Of a stretch of DNA of 64,000 nt, positions 1 through 9,581 are shown one piece after another. This stretch comes from Xanthobacter autotrophicus. GTDB lineage: Bacteria > Pseudomonadota > Alphaproteobacteria > Rhizobiales > Xanthobacteraceae. The number at the start of each line of letters is the position of its first letter. The stretch's first letter is position 1. The translations under genes and the position numbers were made by a program. The notes under the pieces are model-generated. The model was not told the origin of the DNA. It did not search any database and was given only the letters and a program-made list of their open reading frames with translations. The DNA lies in the NCBI RefSeq assembly GCF_005871085.1, contig NZ_VAUP01000022.1, positions 248,001 to 312,000 of the forward strand, given 5' to 3'.

Positions 1-1019
1 GCATTACGCTTCAGCGGCGAGGTGTCCGGCACGCTCTCATAGACCTCGATGGCCTTGGCCGGCTGCTTCAGCTGCTCGTACAGGTCGGCCAGGGTCAGGC
101 TGGCGAACGGGTGCTCGGGATAGAGCCAGATGGCGAGCTGGAGATAGACAAGGGCGAGGTCCTCGCCGCCCTGCCGGCCCACCGTGGAGCCGAGGCCGTA
201 GAGCACCTCGGAGGAGCCCTCCTGCGCGGTCTTGACCAGCGGCGGCAGGGTCTTGCCCGCCTTCAGTTCCTTGATGGCGGCCAGCACCACCGGATGGTTC
301 GGAAGCTGCTTGTCGAAGCTGGCATAGGCGGCCAGCGCCGCATCGATGCTCTCGTTTCGCGAGGCCCAGCGAGCATAGGCATCGATAGCGCGCAGCGAGC
401 CGGGATCGATCTTCATCGCCTGCTCGAGGCGCTTGCCCGCCTCCTTCTTCTGCCCGGCGGCATCCAGGATGAGGCCGGCATGCAGCTCCTTGAGGGGCAC
501 GTACCAGTCGGGGCCTTCCAGGCGGTCGATGAGTTCCACCGCGCCCTTGGTGTTGCCGGAGCCGTAGAAGGTCCAGGCCGCCAGCAGCGTGGCGGTGAGA
601 TCGCCGATGGGGCCGCGCACCGACAGGGCGAGGTTGGTGCGGGCGGTCTGATAATGGGCCTTCTTGATGGCGCGCACGGACAGGGCCAGGCGGGCGATGC
701 GGTGGGTGCGGTCCGCCTTCACCATCCGGTCGGCGAGCTTCATGGCGTCGTCGATGTCGCCATCCATGAGCATGGCGAAGAAGGTGCGCTCGACGATCTC
801 GTCATTGCGCGCATCGAGCTTCATCAGATTGCGCAGGTAGGTCACCGCCGCATCCGAATCACGCTCGGAGCTGGCGAGCCGCGCGGCGAGATAATTGCCG
901 GCGAGCGAGGTGTCGACGTCGGGCACCGCTTCGGCGCGGGCCGGGCTCGCCGCGAGATGGAGCACCGCAGCAAAGCCGGCCGCGAGGGCAACGGAGAAGA
1001 AGGGGCGTGCAGTCGTCAC
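1..1019 (-). CDS. TPR-repeat periplasmic protein, 3' end cut by window edge
   Basis: About 339 codons are visible and the C-terminus lies outside the window. I start it at the GTG at 1017-1019. That start gives a good Sec signal peptide (hydrophobic core FFSVALAAGFAAVLHLAA, cleavage near SPARA), and the first in-frame ATG lies about 65 codons further in. The rest is alpha-helical with repeated small-residue/aromatic patterns typical of tetratricopeptide repeats, such as AAVTYLRNLMKLDARND and GKRLEQAMKIDPGSLRAI. TPR proteins are scaffolds and no catalytic residues are visible, so the role is likely assembly or protein binding in the periplasm. The gene diverges from ispE. Family is confident; function is unknown. 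Confidence 0.8.
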   Translation of the reverse strand, partial: MTTARPFFSVALAAGFAAVLHLAASPARAEAVPDVDTSLAGNYLAARLASSERDSDAAVTYLRNLMKLDARNDEIVERTFFAMLMDGDIDDAMKLADRMVKADRTHRIARLALSVRAIKKAHYQTARTNLALSVRGPIGDLTATLLAAWTFYGSGNTKGAVELIDRLEGPDWYVPLKELHAGLILDAAGQKKEAGKRLEQAMKIDPGSLRAIDAYARWASRNESIDAALAAYASFDKQLPNHPVVLAAIKELKAGKTLPPLVKTAQEGSSEVLYGLGSTVGRQGGEDLALVYLQLAIWLYPEHPFASLTLADLYEQLKQPAKAIEVYESVPDTSPLKRN

Positions 1020-1245
1020 CGATCGTATGTCCTGAAAGTGCCGTCCCTGCCGGTTAAGCGCCAGAGATACTAGTGAAGGATCCAAGCGGGGCGAGATGGC
1101 GGGAGGATGGCGGCTTTCCTGTGACACCGCAAGTTACGTGCGCGTAATACCACCGGCGCGACACCCCCTGGTGGTGGTGCAGTGCGGGAGAACCCTATCC
1201 CGCGCGGGCGTGACGGCCCGGCCCGATCTGCTATAAGCCCGCCCC

Positions 1246-2127
1246 ATGGAACTGATGCGCGCGCGCGCCCCGGCGAAGATCAACCTGACGTTGCGCATCG
1301 AGGGACGGCGCGCGGACGGCTTTCACGATCTCGCGAGCCTCGTGGCCTTTGCCGGCGCCGGCGACCTCGTCTTCCTTCATCCCGATGCGCCCCTGGCGCT
1401 GGAGGTGTCTGGCCCCACGGCCGCCGCCGCCGGCCCGGACGACGACAATCTGGTGCTGCGCGCCGCCCGTGCCTTTGCGGAACGGGTGCCCGGCGCGCGG
1501 CTCGGCCGCTTCGTGCTGGAAAAGCGGCTGCCGGTGGCGGCGGGGTTGGGGGGCGGCTCGTCCGACGCCGCCGCAGCGCTGCGCCTGCTCGCCGGTCTCA
1601 ACGGGCTGGCGCCGGACGATCCGCGCCTGTTTGCCGCCGCCCGGGCCACCGGATCGGACGTTCCGGTGTGCCTTGATCCACGGGCGCGGCTGATGCGCGG
1701 GGTGGGTGACCGCCTCTCCGCCCCGCTCGCCCTGCCGCCGTTGTCGGCGGTGCTGGTCAATTGCCGGGTCGCCGTGCCCACCGCCGGCGTGTTCCGGGCG
1801 CTGGGCCTTGCGCCCGGCGCGAGGCTCCCCGGTCCCGAGCACCCGGACGCCCTGCGGGACATGACGATGGGGAATGGGGTCGCCCTGCGCGCCCTCATCG
1901 CCGGCCTGCCCAATGATCTGGAGCCGCCGGCCCTGGCACTGGCGCCCGAAATCGGCCGGGCCATGGCGCTGCTGGCCGAAACGCCCGAGGCGCGCCTGGT
2001 GCGCATGTCCGGCTCCGGCGCCACGGTGTTCGCCCTCACCGACAACTGCCGCGCCGCCGCCGCGCTGGCACGACGCGTGCTTGCGCAAGAGCCCGGCTGG
2101 TGGGTGAAGCCCACCGTTCTGCGATAG
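1246..2127 (+). CDS. ispE: 4-diphosphocytidyl-2-C-methyl-D-erythritol kinase
   Basis: This GHMP-family kinase phosphorylates CDP-methylerythritol in the non-mevalonate (MEP) isoprenoid pathway in the cytoplasm. Its 293 residues match the usual IspE length. The N-terminal [13 protein letters not shown] block (about residues 6-18) and the glycine-rich ATP loop [15 protein letters not shown] (about residues 96-110) are diagnostic. The C-terminal GHMP motif [12 protein letters not shown] is present near residue 256. The ATG at 1246 gives the N-terminus expected for the family. It diverges from the TPR gene. A second isoprenoid gene, a polyprenyl diphosphate synthase, lies 7 kb downstream, but there is no operon link. 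Confidence 0.95.
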   Translation: MELMRARAPAKINLTLRIEGRRADGFHDLASLVAFAGAGDLVFLHPDAPLALEVSGPTAAAAGPDDDNLVLRAARAFAERVPGARLGRFVLEKRLPVAAGLGGGSSDAAAALRLLAGLNGLAPDDPRLFAAARATGSDVPVCLDPRARLMRGVGDRLSAPLALPPLSAVLVNCRVAVPTAGVFRALGLAPGARLPGPEHPDALRDMTMGNGVALRALIAGLPNDLEPPALALAPEIGRAMALLAETPEARLVRMSGSGATVFALTDNCRAAAALARRVLAQEPGWWVKPTVLR

Positions 2128-2155
2128 GGCTGAACGCCACCATGATGCTGCCCCG

Positions 2156-2476
2156 ATGACGCTGCCCGCCTTCCTGCTCGCAGCCCTCGGCGAAATCGCC
2201 GGCTGCTTCGCCTTCTGGCATGTGGTGCGGCTCGGCGGCTCGCCGTGGTGGCTCATGGGCGGCATCGCGAGCCTTGCCGCCTTCGCCTATGCCCTCACCT
2301 TCGTGGAGGCGGAGGCCGCCGGCCGGGCGTTCGCGGCCTATGGCGGCATTTATATCCTGTCGTCGCTGCTCTGGATGTGGAGCGTGGAGGGCGTGCGCCC
2401 CGACCGCTGGGACGCCGCCGGAGCGGTTCTGTGCCTCGCCGGAGCGGCGGTCATCGTGTTCGGCCCACGGGGCTGA
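2156..2476 (+). CDS. YnfA/UPF0060 family small membrane protein
   Basis: This 106-residue protein has four predicted membrane helices covering almost its whole length. It matches the UPF0060/YnfA family, seen in the N-terminal [14 protein letters not shown], the central [19 protein letters not shown] and the C-terminal [19 protein letters not shown]. YnfA proteins resemble small multidrug resistance transporters and have been linked to efflux, but the physiological substrate is not settled. It follows ispE by 28 bp on the same strand and may be cotranscribed. Its stop lies 4 bp before the convergent stop of the DUF2339 gene. Confidence 0.9.
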   Translation: MTLPAFLLAALGEIAGCFAFWHVVRLGGSPWWLMGGIASLAAFAYALTFVEAEAAGRAFAAYGGIYILSSLLWMWSVEGVRPDRWDAAGAVLCLAGAAVIVFGPRG

Positions 2477-2479
2477 GCC

Positions 2480-5296
2480 TCAGGCGGGCCCCGGCCCGCG
2501 TGATGTGTCCTTCCGTGGCGCGGCCTTCTCGCGGGCGAGCAGGCGCTGGTAGACCCAGCCCATGGCCACCAGCACCACGCCGAGGCCGATGAAGGACACC
2601 GCGCGCAGCACGCCTTCCAGGTCCGCCATGTCGGAGAGGAACACCTTCAGCACGGTCGCCACCATCACCGCAGCCGAGGCGAGGCGCAGGGTGCGCGATC
2701 CGCGCCACAGGCCGATGCCCAGCAACACCATGCCGGACACCAGCCACGCCGCCGAATAGGCGTACCACTCGGCCGAGCTGATCTGGTCGGGATCGAGCAC
2801 GTCGCCCTGGAACAGGCGGCTCACCTGGAAGGTGATGTAGGCCAGCGCCAGCACGATGGCGAGCCCACCCGCCGCCAGCTTCACCCGGGCACGCGCCGCC
2901 GGCTGCACTCCGGCGAAGATGAGGGCCAGCGCCGCCGGCAGCGCGAAAGCGACGAGCAGATCGTTGAACACCACCCCGCCGACGCTCTCCCCGGTCACAA
3001 ACGGGTTGTTCTCCGCGAGGCCGTTGAGGGCGCACAGGGCCGCGAGGGCGGCGACGAGATCGGCGAACAGCTGGTAGAAGCCGCGCCCGGTGATGGTGGC
3101 GAGGCGCGAGAGGCCCACCGCATAGGCGCCGTAGATGCAGGCGAGCAGCCCGGTCTCGAACAGGCGGGTGCCGCTGGCATAGATGTCCCCGCCATGGGCG
3201 AGGTGGCGCACTTGCGTCGCCGCCAGCATCACCGCGAACAGCAGCGCCAGGCTCTCGTGCACCCGGCGGCTCCAGTCGTCGCCGCTTTTCGCCAGCAGGA
3301 AGGCGGCGCCGGCGAAGGAGAAGGCCGGCACGCCATAGCCCCACAACAGCCAGTTGAAGATGGGGGTGGCGCCGGGATCCACCGCGATGGTGGGCAGCCA
3401 CACGATGCGCCCCAGCACCACCAGAGCGAGCCCGGCGGAGAAGGCGCGCAGCCCTGGCAGGGGCCGCAGGGTGGAGATCCACGCCACGCCCAGCGCCGCC
3501 AGCGCGAGGCCCACCGTGAGCCAGCCCTTCTCCAGCGCGAAGGTGAGCGCGAGGGCGAGCGTCACCACCGCCCCGGCGGCGAAGATGGTGCCGCCATAGG
3601 CGCGGGTCGCCCGCGACAGCCGCTCGGCGGCGAGGGTGAACAGGAAGGCGAGGGCCAGCGCCAGCGCCGCGAACGGCACGCTGCGGTCCAGCTCGGTCAG
3701 GCGCGCATAAGCCGCGATCAGCATCAGCACCGGGCCCAGGGTGCCCGTCACCGCCCAGCCGACGAGGACGAGGAACCGCCCGCCGCGCCAGGCGCCGGCA
3801 AGGCCTGCCCCCAGCATCAGCGCGCCCATGCCGAAGGCGTAGACCATGAAATGACCCAGCGACAGCCGCGCCGGCTCGGGCAGCACGCCGGCCATGGGGC
3901 CGGCCGGAGCCATGGTCGTGCCCGGCTCGGGCGGGAACACCCATTGGGTGAGGAGCGCCGGAGCGAGCACCGCCACCGCCAGCGTGGCCAGGGTCATGGG
4001 CTTCACCCGCCACGCCAGCGCCAGAACGCCGATGGCGGCGAGTACGAACACCGCGAGGGCCGGCGCGCCCATCTCCCCGCCCAGCTTCCCGTCCACCGCC
4101 GCAACGGCGGTGACGACGAGCGCCCCCACCGCCCCGAGGATGGAGATCGGTTCCGGCCGCGGGCCGGTATCGGGACCCCAGAACAGGCGCGGCGCCAGCA
4201 AAAGGGCCGTCAGCGCCAGCAGCACCAGCCCCAGCGCGCCCGAGGCGCTCACCGCCTGCGGCACCGCGAACACCACCAAAGTGAGGCCCCACGCCACCAC
4301 GCCGATAATGGCGATGAGCGCCAGCCACGCCCAGCGCCGCACCCGCGCCACGGCGAGTGCGCTCGCCGCCACCGCAGCGATCAGCAGGGCGACGCCCCAG
4401 GCATTGGGGTCCTGCGAGGTGATGAGGAAAGGCGTCACCGCCGCGCCGATGAAGCCCAGTGCCGCCAGCGCCGGGCCGTGCAGCAAGGCGGCGAGCAGGG
4501 TGGCGACGCCGCAGGCCGCCAGCAGCAGGAAGGCGGCCTGCGGCGGAATGAGGTGGTACAGCTCATAGGCGGCGTAGATGCTGCCGAAGCCGGTCATGGT
4601 GCCGGCGGCCGTGAGCACGCTCGGCACGTCGGGCACGCGCCCCAGACCGGCAAAGAGACCCGCGAACAGGCCGGGTGATGAGGGCGGCGAAAGGCTGGCG
4701 GGCGGCTCGACCGGCTCTTCCCCACGGGCGCGGCGGCGCAGCACTTCGCCACCCGCCAGCAGCGCGACCGCCAGCAGCAGGCCGAGCCCCACCCGCATGG
4801 CCGGGCCGATGAGATCCTGCTCCACGGCGAAGCGCACCAGGAACACCCCGCCCAGCGCGAGGGCGAGGCCGCCCACCCAAACCGCCCAGCGCGCGCCCAC
4901 CTTCTCCTCGAACCCGGCGAAGCGCTCCTTGAGCTGGCCGGCGTCAAAGCCCGGCCGTGGCGCGGCGGACGGCGCGCCATCCTCAGCCTGCAACGGCTCC
5001 GAGAACGAGGGCGGCCGCGTCACGTCATGCACGGCCGGCGGGTGGGCGGGTGCAGGCGGCGCGGCCTCATCCGGCGGCCGGGGCGCGAAGGGCGCCAGCG
5101 TGATCGGGCCTTTGGGAAGCGGGGCGGCGGCGGCCGGCGCCTCCGCCACGAGGCCGAAAGCCTGCGCCTCCAGCGCCGCGACCCGCGCCTCCAGAAGCCG
5201 GATGCGGCCCCGGTGCTTCAGCACGAGAACGAAGGCGACCAGGGTCATCACCGGAAAGGCGAGAACCACCAGAATGAGAAGCGCCCATTCGTCCAT
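2480..5296 (-). CDS. DUF2339-family large polytopic membrane protein
   Basis: This 938-residue inner-membrane protein matches the DUF2339 family. An N-terminal helix (about residues 4-26) is followed by a short coiled coil (RIRLLEARVAALEAQ), a proline/alanine-rich linker to about residue 120, and then some two dozen hydrophobic helices to the C-terminus. The family has no established function. I placed the start at ATG 5294-5296, where the first transmembrane helix begins, rather than at in-frame ATGs further upstream that would add a non-hydrophobic tail. The stop nearly abuts the convergent ynfA-like gene. No catalytic motif is recognisable. Confidence 0.85.
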   Translation of the reverse strand: MDEWALLILVVLAFPVMTLVAFVLVLKHRGRIRLLEARVAALEAQAFGLVAEAPAAAAPLPKGPITLAPFAPRPPDEAAPPAPAHPPAVHDVTRPPSFSEPLQAEDGAPSAAPRPGFDAGQLKERFAGFEEKVGARWAVWVGGLALALGGVFLVRFAVEQDLIGPAMRVGLGLLLAVALLAGGEVLRRRARGEEPVEPPASLSPPSSPGLFAGLFAGLGRVPDVPSVLTAAGTMTGFGSIYAAYELYHLIPPQAAFLLLAACGVATLLAALLHGPALAALGFIGAAVTPFLITSQDPNAWGVALLIAAVAASALAVARVRRWAWLALIAIIGVVAWGLTLVVFAVPQAVSASGALGLVLLALTALLLAPRLFWGPDTGPRPEPISILGAVGALVVTAVAAVDGKLGGEMGAPALAVFVLAAIGVLALAWRVKPMTLATLAVAVLAPALLTQWVFPPEPGTTMAPAGPMAGVLPEPARLSLGHFMVYAFGMGALMLGAGLAGAWRGGRFLVLVGWAVTGTLGPVLMLIAAYARLTELDRSVPFAALALALAFLFTLAAERLSRATRAYGGTIFAAGAVVTLALALTFALEKGWLTVGLALAALGVAWISTLRPLPGLRAFSAGLALVVLGRIVWLPTIAVDPGATPIFNWLLWGYGVPAFSFAGAAFLLAKSGDDWSRRVHESLALLFAVMLAATQVRHLAHGGDIYASGTRLFETGLLACIYGAYAVGLSRLATITGRGFYQLFADLVAALAALCALNGLAENNPFVTGESVGGVVFNDLLVAFALPAALALIFAGVQPAARARVKLAAGGLAIVLALAYITFQVSRLFQGDVLDPDQISSAEWYAYSAAWLVSGMVLLGIGLWRGSRTLRLASAAVMVATVLKVFLSDMADLEGVLRAVSFIGLGVVLVAMGWVYQRLLAREKAAPRKDTSRGPGPA

Positions 5297-5577
5297 TGCT
5301 GCACCCTTGCGCCCGATCGAGACAGACTCACCGCCCGGACCGATCCAGCCCGAGCCGATCCGGCCCTGCCACGCCGGCACTTCCGCAGCGGCCGCGCCAG
5401 AGTTCCGCGCGGCAAAGCCAGCGCGCCCCTCCTGCGGCAACCGGGTGTAGCGCGGCGTCCGGCACAACGCTAGCTGAGCCGCGTTAAGTGCTCAATTTAA
5501 AAAAGGATTTTCCCGTTACAGGCAGCGGTAGCATGGAAACGCCAGCGGACCGAGCCGACGGGCGTGTCCCTATCGCC

Positions 5578-7281
5578 TCACCCCTCGCGGAAGCGGTTGG
5601 TGATGGGATAGCGGCGGTCGCGGCCGAAGTTGCGGCCGGTCACCTTCACCCCCGGCGCCGCCTGCCGGCGCTTGTATTCGGCGATGTTCAAAAGCCGTTC
5701 CACCCGCGTCACGGTGGCGGCATCGAAGCCCTCGGCGATGATCTGCGCCACCGAATGCTCGCGCTCCACCAGGCGTTCAAGGATGGCGTCCAGCACCGCA
5801 TAGGGCGGCAGCGAATCCTGATCCTTCTGGTTCTCGCGCAGTTCGGCGGTGGGCGGCTTGTCGATGAGGCTGTCGGGAATGACGATGCCGTCCGGCCCCA
5901 GCGCCTCCGCCGGCTTCCAGCGGTTGCGCAGGCGCGACAGGCGGGTCACCTGGGTCTTGTAGAGGTCCTTGATGGGATTGTAGCCGCCGTTCATGTCGCC
6001 ATAGAGGGTGGCGTAGCCGGTGGACATCTCGGACTTGTTGCCGGTGGTCACCACCATGGCGCCGAACTTGTTGGACACCGACATGAGCAGCGCGCCACGC
6101 ACGCGGGACTGGAGGTTTTCCTCCGTCACGTCGCGCTGGGTGCCCTCGAACAGGGGCGCGAGCGCGGCCTCCATGCCCTCCACACCGGTGGCGATGGGCA
6201 CGATGTCGTAGCGCACGCCGAGCGCCTGCGCCACGGCGGCCGCATCCGTCAGGCTTTCGTCCGAGGTGTAGCGATAGGGCAGCATGATGCAGTGGACCCG
6301 CTCCGGGCCCAAAGCATCCACCGCCATGGCGGCGCAGATTGCGCTGTCGATGCCGCCCGAAAGCCCCAGCACCACGCCGGGGAAGCGGTTCTTGTTCACA
6401 TAGTCGCGCAGGCCCAGCACGCAGGCGGCATAGTCCGCCTCATCGCCCTCGATGCGGTCGGCAAGGTTGGCGCCGAGGCACTTCCAGCCGTTCTCGAAGC
6501 GCTGCCACTTGGAGATGCGCACCCTCTCCATGAAGCCGGGAAATTGCAGGGCGAGGAAGCGGTCGGGATTGAGGGCGAAGGAGGCGCCGTCGAACACCAG
6601 TTCGTCCTGCCCGCCCACCTGGTTCACATAGAGCAGCGGCAGGTGGCTCTCCACCACGCGGGCCACCGCCACGTTCTCGCGCTCGGCATAGACACTCTGG
6701 CGATAGGGCGAGCCGTTGGGCACGATCAGCAGTTCTGCGCCGGTCTCGGCGAGGCATTCCACCACGTCCGCGCCCCAGATGTCCTCGCAGACCGGCACAC
6801 CCAGGCGCACGCCCTTGAACGGGATCGGCCCCGGCAGCGGGCCGGGGGTGAACACGCGCTTCTCGTCGAACACGCCGTAATTGGGCAGGTCCACCTTGTG
6901 GCGGACGGCGGAGATGCCGCCGTCTTCCAGCAGCAGCACCGAATTGTAGAGCCTGCCCTCCTCCACCCACGGCGCGCCGATGAGCAGGGCCGGGCCGTCC
7001 GCGGTCTCGGCGGCCAGCGTCTCGATGGCGGCGCGGCAGGCCTGCTGGAACGCCGGCTTCAACACCAGGTCCTCGGGCGGATAGCCGGCAATGAACAGCT
7101 CGGGGAAGACCACGAGGTCCGCCCCCGCATCGCGGGCGCCGGCGCTGGTGCGGCGGGCAAGGTCCAGGTTGCCGGCCACGTCGCCCACGATGGGGTTGAG
7201 CTGCGCGACAGCGATGAACAGGGTGTCGACGGGAGCGTCGGGCGTGGCGCCGGTCTCGCGGCTGGTCTCGAGAATGGTCAT
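5578..7281 (-). CDS. nadE: Glutamine-dependent NAD(+) synthetase
   Basis: This enzyme makes NAD from deamido-NAD using ATP and glutamine, the last step of NAD synthesis. The 567 residues hold two domains. An N-terminal nitrilase-type glutaminase (about 1-270) has a Glu-Lys-Cys triad seen in FPELFIAGYPPEDL, RHKVDLPNYGVF and GVPVCEDIWG. A C-terminal ATP-pyrophosphatase has the P-loop LGLSGGIDSA (about residue 296) and the NAD-synthetase block TGNKSEMSTGYATLYGD. The start at ATG 7279-7281 matches the family; upstream in-frame codons are unlike it. It stands alone, 123 bp downstream of the S49 peptidase gene on the same strand. Confidence 0.95.
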   Translation of the reverse strand: MTILETSRETGATPDAPVDTLFIAVAQLNPIVGDVAGNLDLARRTSAGARDAGADLVVFPELFIAGYPPEDLVLKPAFQQACRAAIETLAAETADGPALLIGAPWVEEGRLYNSVLLLEDGGISAVRHKVDLPNYGVFDEKRVFTPGPLPGPIPFKGVRLGVPVCEDIWGADVVECLAETGAELLIVPNGSPYRQSVYAERENVAVARVVESHLPLLYVNQVGGQDELVFDGASFALNPDRFLALQFPGFMERVRISKWQRFENGWKCLGANLADRIEGDEADYAACVLGLRDYVNKNRFPGVVLGLSGGIDSAICAAMAVDALGPERVHCIMLPYRYTSDESLTDAAAVAQALGVRYDIVPIATGVEGMEAALAPLFEGTQRDVTEENLQSRVRGALLMSVSNKFGAMVVTTGNKSEMSTGYATLYGDMNGGYNPIKDLYKTQVTRLSRLRNRWKPAEALGPDGIVIPDSLIDKPPTAELRENQKDQDSLPPYAVLDAILERLVEREHSVAQIIAEGFDAATVTRVERLLNIAEYKRRQAAPGVKVTGRNFGRDRRYPITNRFREG

Positions 7282-7404
7282 GGAAACGGATTTAACCCCA
7301 GCTGCGAAGGGGGGAAAGGGCAAGAAAAGGGCAGGTGCGAAATCTGCCTCATCCGGCGCCATCGCGGCATCCCCGAAGGGCTGCCGCAGGGCGTTTTTCG
7401 TCGA

Positions 7405-8292
7405 TCACAGGCCGAGCCGCGACCACAAGGCGCGCTCCTCCACCGCCGCCATGGCACCATCCGCCGCCTGCGCGGCGAGGGTGCCGGCCAGCGCGGCGCC
7501 AAAGCCGCCCGGCCGGCGCAGCAGGAAGCTGGAGGCGCCCTGCACCAGCGGCATGCGCACATCCTCGCCATAGCGCGCCTTCAGGATGGAGCGCACGTCG
7601 CCCAGCCCGTCGACGAGGCCAAGGCCCGCCGCCTGGGTGCCGAGCCAGAACTCGCCGGAGAACAAGGTCTCGTCGTCGGCCGGCAGGGCGTCGCCGCGCC
7701 GCGACCGCACGAGGTCCACGAACACGGTGTGGAGTTCCTTCAGGAGCACGTCGAGCCGCTCCACGTCCTCGGGTCGCGTGGGGCGGAAGGGGTCGAGGGT
7801 CACCTTGCGCTCGCCGGCGGTGAAGACGCGCCGCTCGACCCCCAGCTTCTCGATGGCCTTGTCGAAGCCGAAGCCCGCCGTCACCACCCCGATGGAGCCG
7901 ACGATGGAGCAGGGATCGGCGAAGATCTCGTCCGCCGCACAGGCGATCATGTAGCCGCCGGAGGCCGCCGCATCCTCCACGAAAGCGAAGACGTGCTTCT
8001 CCTTCTCCTCCGCCAGCGCGCGGATGCGCCGGAAGATCAGGTGCGACTGCACCGGCGAGCCGCCCGGCGAATTGATGAGCAGCGCCACCGCCGGCGCCGA
8101 TTTGATGGCGAAGGCCTTGTCCAGCGCCTGCGCCGTGCCGGCCAGCGACAGGGAGCGCGCGAACGGCGTCGTCTGCATGCCGATGGCGCCGGAGAGCCGC
8201 ACCACCGGCACCACCGGCAGGTCACGGCGCCACGTCTTGGGGAGGATGCCGCTGACGCGGCGCGAAAGGGAGGAAAGGAAGCTGTCGGCCAT
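7405..8292 (-). CDS. S49 family serine peptidase (SppA/SohB-like)
   Basis: This 295-residue protein matches short signal-peptide-peptidase-type S49 proteases, which cleave membrane-embedded peptides with a Ser-Lys dyad. The candidate nucleophile is in VEDAAASGGYMIACAADEI (about residue 130). The candidate lysine is in VFTAGERKVTLDPF, the position equivalent to the catalytic lysine of Bacillus SppA. The core fold strand VALLINSPGGSP is also present. The hydrophobic N-terminus is short, so membrane attachment is uncertain. The start at ATG 8290-8292 removes a run of low-complexity upstream codons. It is followed by nadE on the same strand. Confidence 0.88.
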   Translation of the reverse strand: MADSFLSSLSRRVSGILPKTWRRDLPVVPVVRLSGAIGMQTTPFARSLSLAGTAQALDKAFAIKSAPAVALLINSPGGSPVQSHLIFRRIRALAEEKEKHVFAFVEDAAASGGYMIACAADEIFADPCSIVGSIGVVTAGFGFDKAIEKLGVERRVFTAGERKVTLDPFRPTRPEDVERLDVLLKELHTVFVDLVRSRRGDALPADDETLFSGEFWLGTQAAGLGLVDGLGDVRSILKARYGEDVRMPLVQGASSFLLRRPGGFGAALAGTLAAQAADGAMAAVEERALWSRLGL

Positions 8293-8464
8293 GGTCCAGA
8301 TGTAGGGCGCGCAGGTGACGCACTCAAGGCAGGGATGCGTGCGAGGCGGAGCCGCCGGTGAACCCTGCCCTCTCCCCCGCGCCGGCCAACTCCCTCTCTG
8401 CGGCAGAGGGTTCAGAGCGCGCCCGGTCGCAGAGCAGATTTTCAAACTACGACAACGCGCACCT

Positions 8465-9235
8465 TCAGGGCTGCGCGAGGCCTTCCCCCTGTCGCAGCAC
8501 CGCGTCGGCGGCGGCGGTGGGATTGCCGTCCGCGCCAGTGAGGACGAGGCCCGGCAGCAGCGCCGGCGGGGTCCGGCGGCCCTTCACCGCGCGCACCAGA
8601 AGGCGAACCGCCGGCCGGTCGTCACGCGGATACACCGGCAAAATCTCCACCGCGCCGAAGCGGCCGTCCAGCGCCGCAAGAATCGCCGCCAGCGCCTGCG
8701 GCCGGTGGATGAGGCAGAGCATGCCCCGCGCCGCGAGGCAGCGGTCGGCGGCGCGCACCCACTCGTCCAGCAGCGCGCCGTCGGCCATGTGGGCGCGGGC
8801 TCGGGCCTCGTCGGGGGAGATGCGATGCTGCGCCATGTCGTTGAAGGGCGGATTGGTGAGAACGAGGTCCGCCGCCCCCGCCTGCGGCCGTTCAGGTCCG
8901 GACGGGCGGCCGAGGCGGGTGACATCCCCCGTCACCACCTCGACCCGCGCGGACAGGCCGTTCAGCGCCGCATTGTCCCGCGCCAGATCCGCCAGCTCCG
9001 GCGCGATCTCCACCAGCACCCCTTTTGCCTCGGGAACGCGGGTGAGGAAGGCGAGGCCGCAACTGCCCACCCCGGCGCCGAGATCCACCATGCGGCGGCG
9101 ATCGGCCGGCGCGAAGGCGGCGAGCAGAAGCGCGTCGTGTCCCACGCGGTGGCCCGCCCTCTGCTGACGTAACGTCAGACTACCGCCGAGAACGCTGTCG
9201 GTGGTGGTGGAAGATGCCGGATCGTCAGCCGTCAT
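8465..9235 (-). CDS. SAM-dependent methyltransferase, TrmN6/YfiC-like
   Basis: A 256-residue class I methyltransferase. The SAM-binding motif is VDLGAGVGSCGLAF (about residues 48-61). NPPFND (about residue 130) is the NPPY-type catalytic motif of enzymes that methylate exocyclic amino groups. The overall pattern (GHRVGHDALLLAAF at the N-terminus, then NPPF, then HRPQALAAI) fits the tRNA1(Val) adenine-N6 methyltransferase group, but the substrate is inferred from family resemblance only. Its start overlaps the end of the DUF2007 gene by 11 bp on the same strand, so the two are probably cotranscribed. Confidence 0.85.
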   Translation of the reverse strand: MTADDPASSTTTDSVLGGSLTLRQQRAGHRVGHDALLLAAFAPADRRRMVDLGAGVGSCGLAFLTRVPEAKGVLVEIAPELADLARDNAALNGLSARVEVVTGDVTRLGRPSGPERPQAGAADLVLTNPPFNDMAQHRISPDEARARAHMADGALLDEWVRAADRCLAARGMLCLIHRPQALAAILAALDGRFGAVEILPVYPRDDRPAVRLLVRAVKGRRTPPALLPGLVLTGADGNPTAAADAVLRQGEGLAQP

Positions 9236-9452
9236 CGCGGAGCGCCGCGCCGAAGCCCGCCTCCTTCAGCAGGCGCCGGGCGCGGTCCACATCCTCGTCC
9301 ACCACCAGCAGACGGCGGGGCAGGATGCCGATGGTGCCCTCCATGACGCTCATATACTGGTCCGCGACCATGTGCCCGATCTGGGCCGACTCAAAAAGCG
9401 CCTCAATGGCGCCGATGAGCACCAGATCGTTGGTCCGCACCAGCTCCTGCAT
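9225..9452 (-). CDS. DUF2007-family small protein
   Basis: A 75-residue protein beginning MQELVRTNDLVLIGAIEALF and matching the DUF2007 (putative signal-transducing protein) family, a small ferredoxin-like alpha/beta fold. It has no membrane segments and no visible catalytic residues. It lies directly upstream of the TrmN6-like methyltransferase and overlaps it by 11 bp, the usual arrangement for this pair in related alphaproteobacteria, which supports cotranscription. It diverges from the polyprenyl diphosphate synthase gene; the 126 bp between them should hold both promoters. Function is unknown. Confidence 0.85.
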   Translation of the reverse strand: MQELVRTNDLVLIGAIEALFESAQIGHMVADQYMSVMEGTIGILPRRLLVVDEDVDRARRLLKEAGFGAALRDDG

Positions 9453-9567
9453 CGTATCCCACCCGACCTAGCGGCAATGTGCGCACCTGCGCGGCATCAA
9501 GAAAGTTGCCCGGCGCTTGCACGGAGCCCGTCAGCATCCCTATGGTGCGCCCCAAAGAATGACAAGC

Positions 9568-9581
9568 GGGAGCGTTTCTTG
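9568..9581 (+). promoter_or_regulatory. Shine-Dalgarno site selecting a TTG start
   Basis: GGGAG at 9568-9572 lies 6 bp before TTG 9579-9581. The next in-frame ATG is at 9651, inside the conserved N-terminal helix, and in-frame starts upstream would run into the divergent DUF2007 gene. Together this favours TTG initiation for the polyprenyl synthase. Confidence 0.6.

Noticed and set aside
5488-8361. A plus-strand open frame of 957 codons antisense to nadE and the S49 peptidase gene
   Set aside because: High-GC DNA gives long antisense frames. The minus strand carries two recognisable enzymes with complete motifs, and this frame encodes low-complexity His/Gly/Arg-rich sequence.
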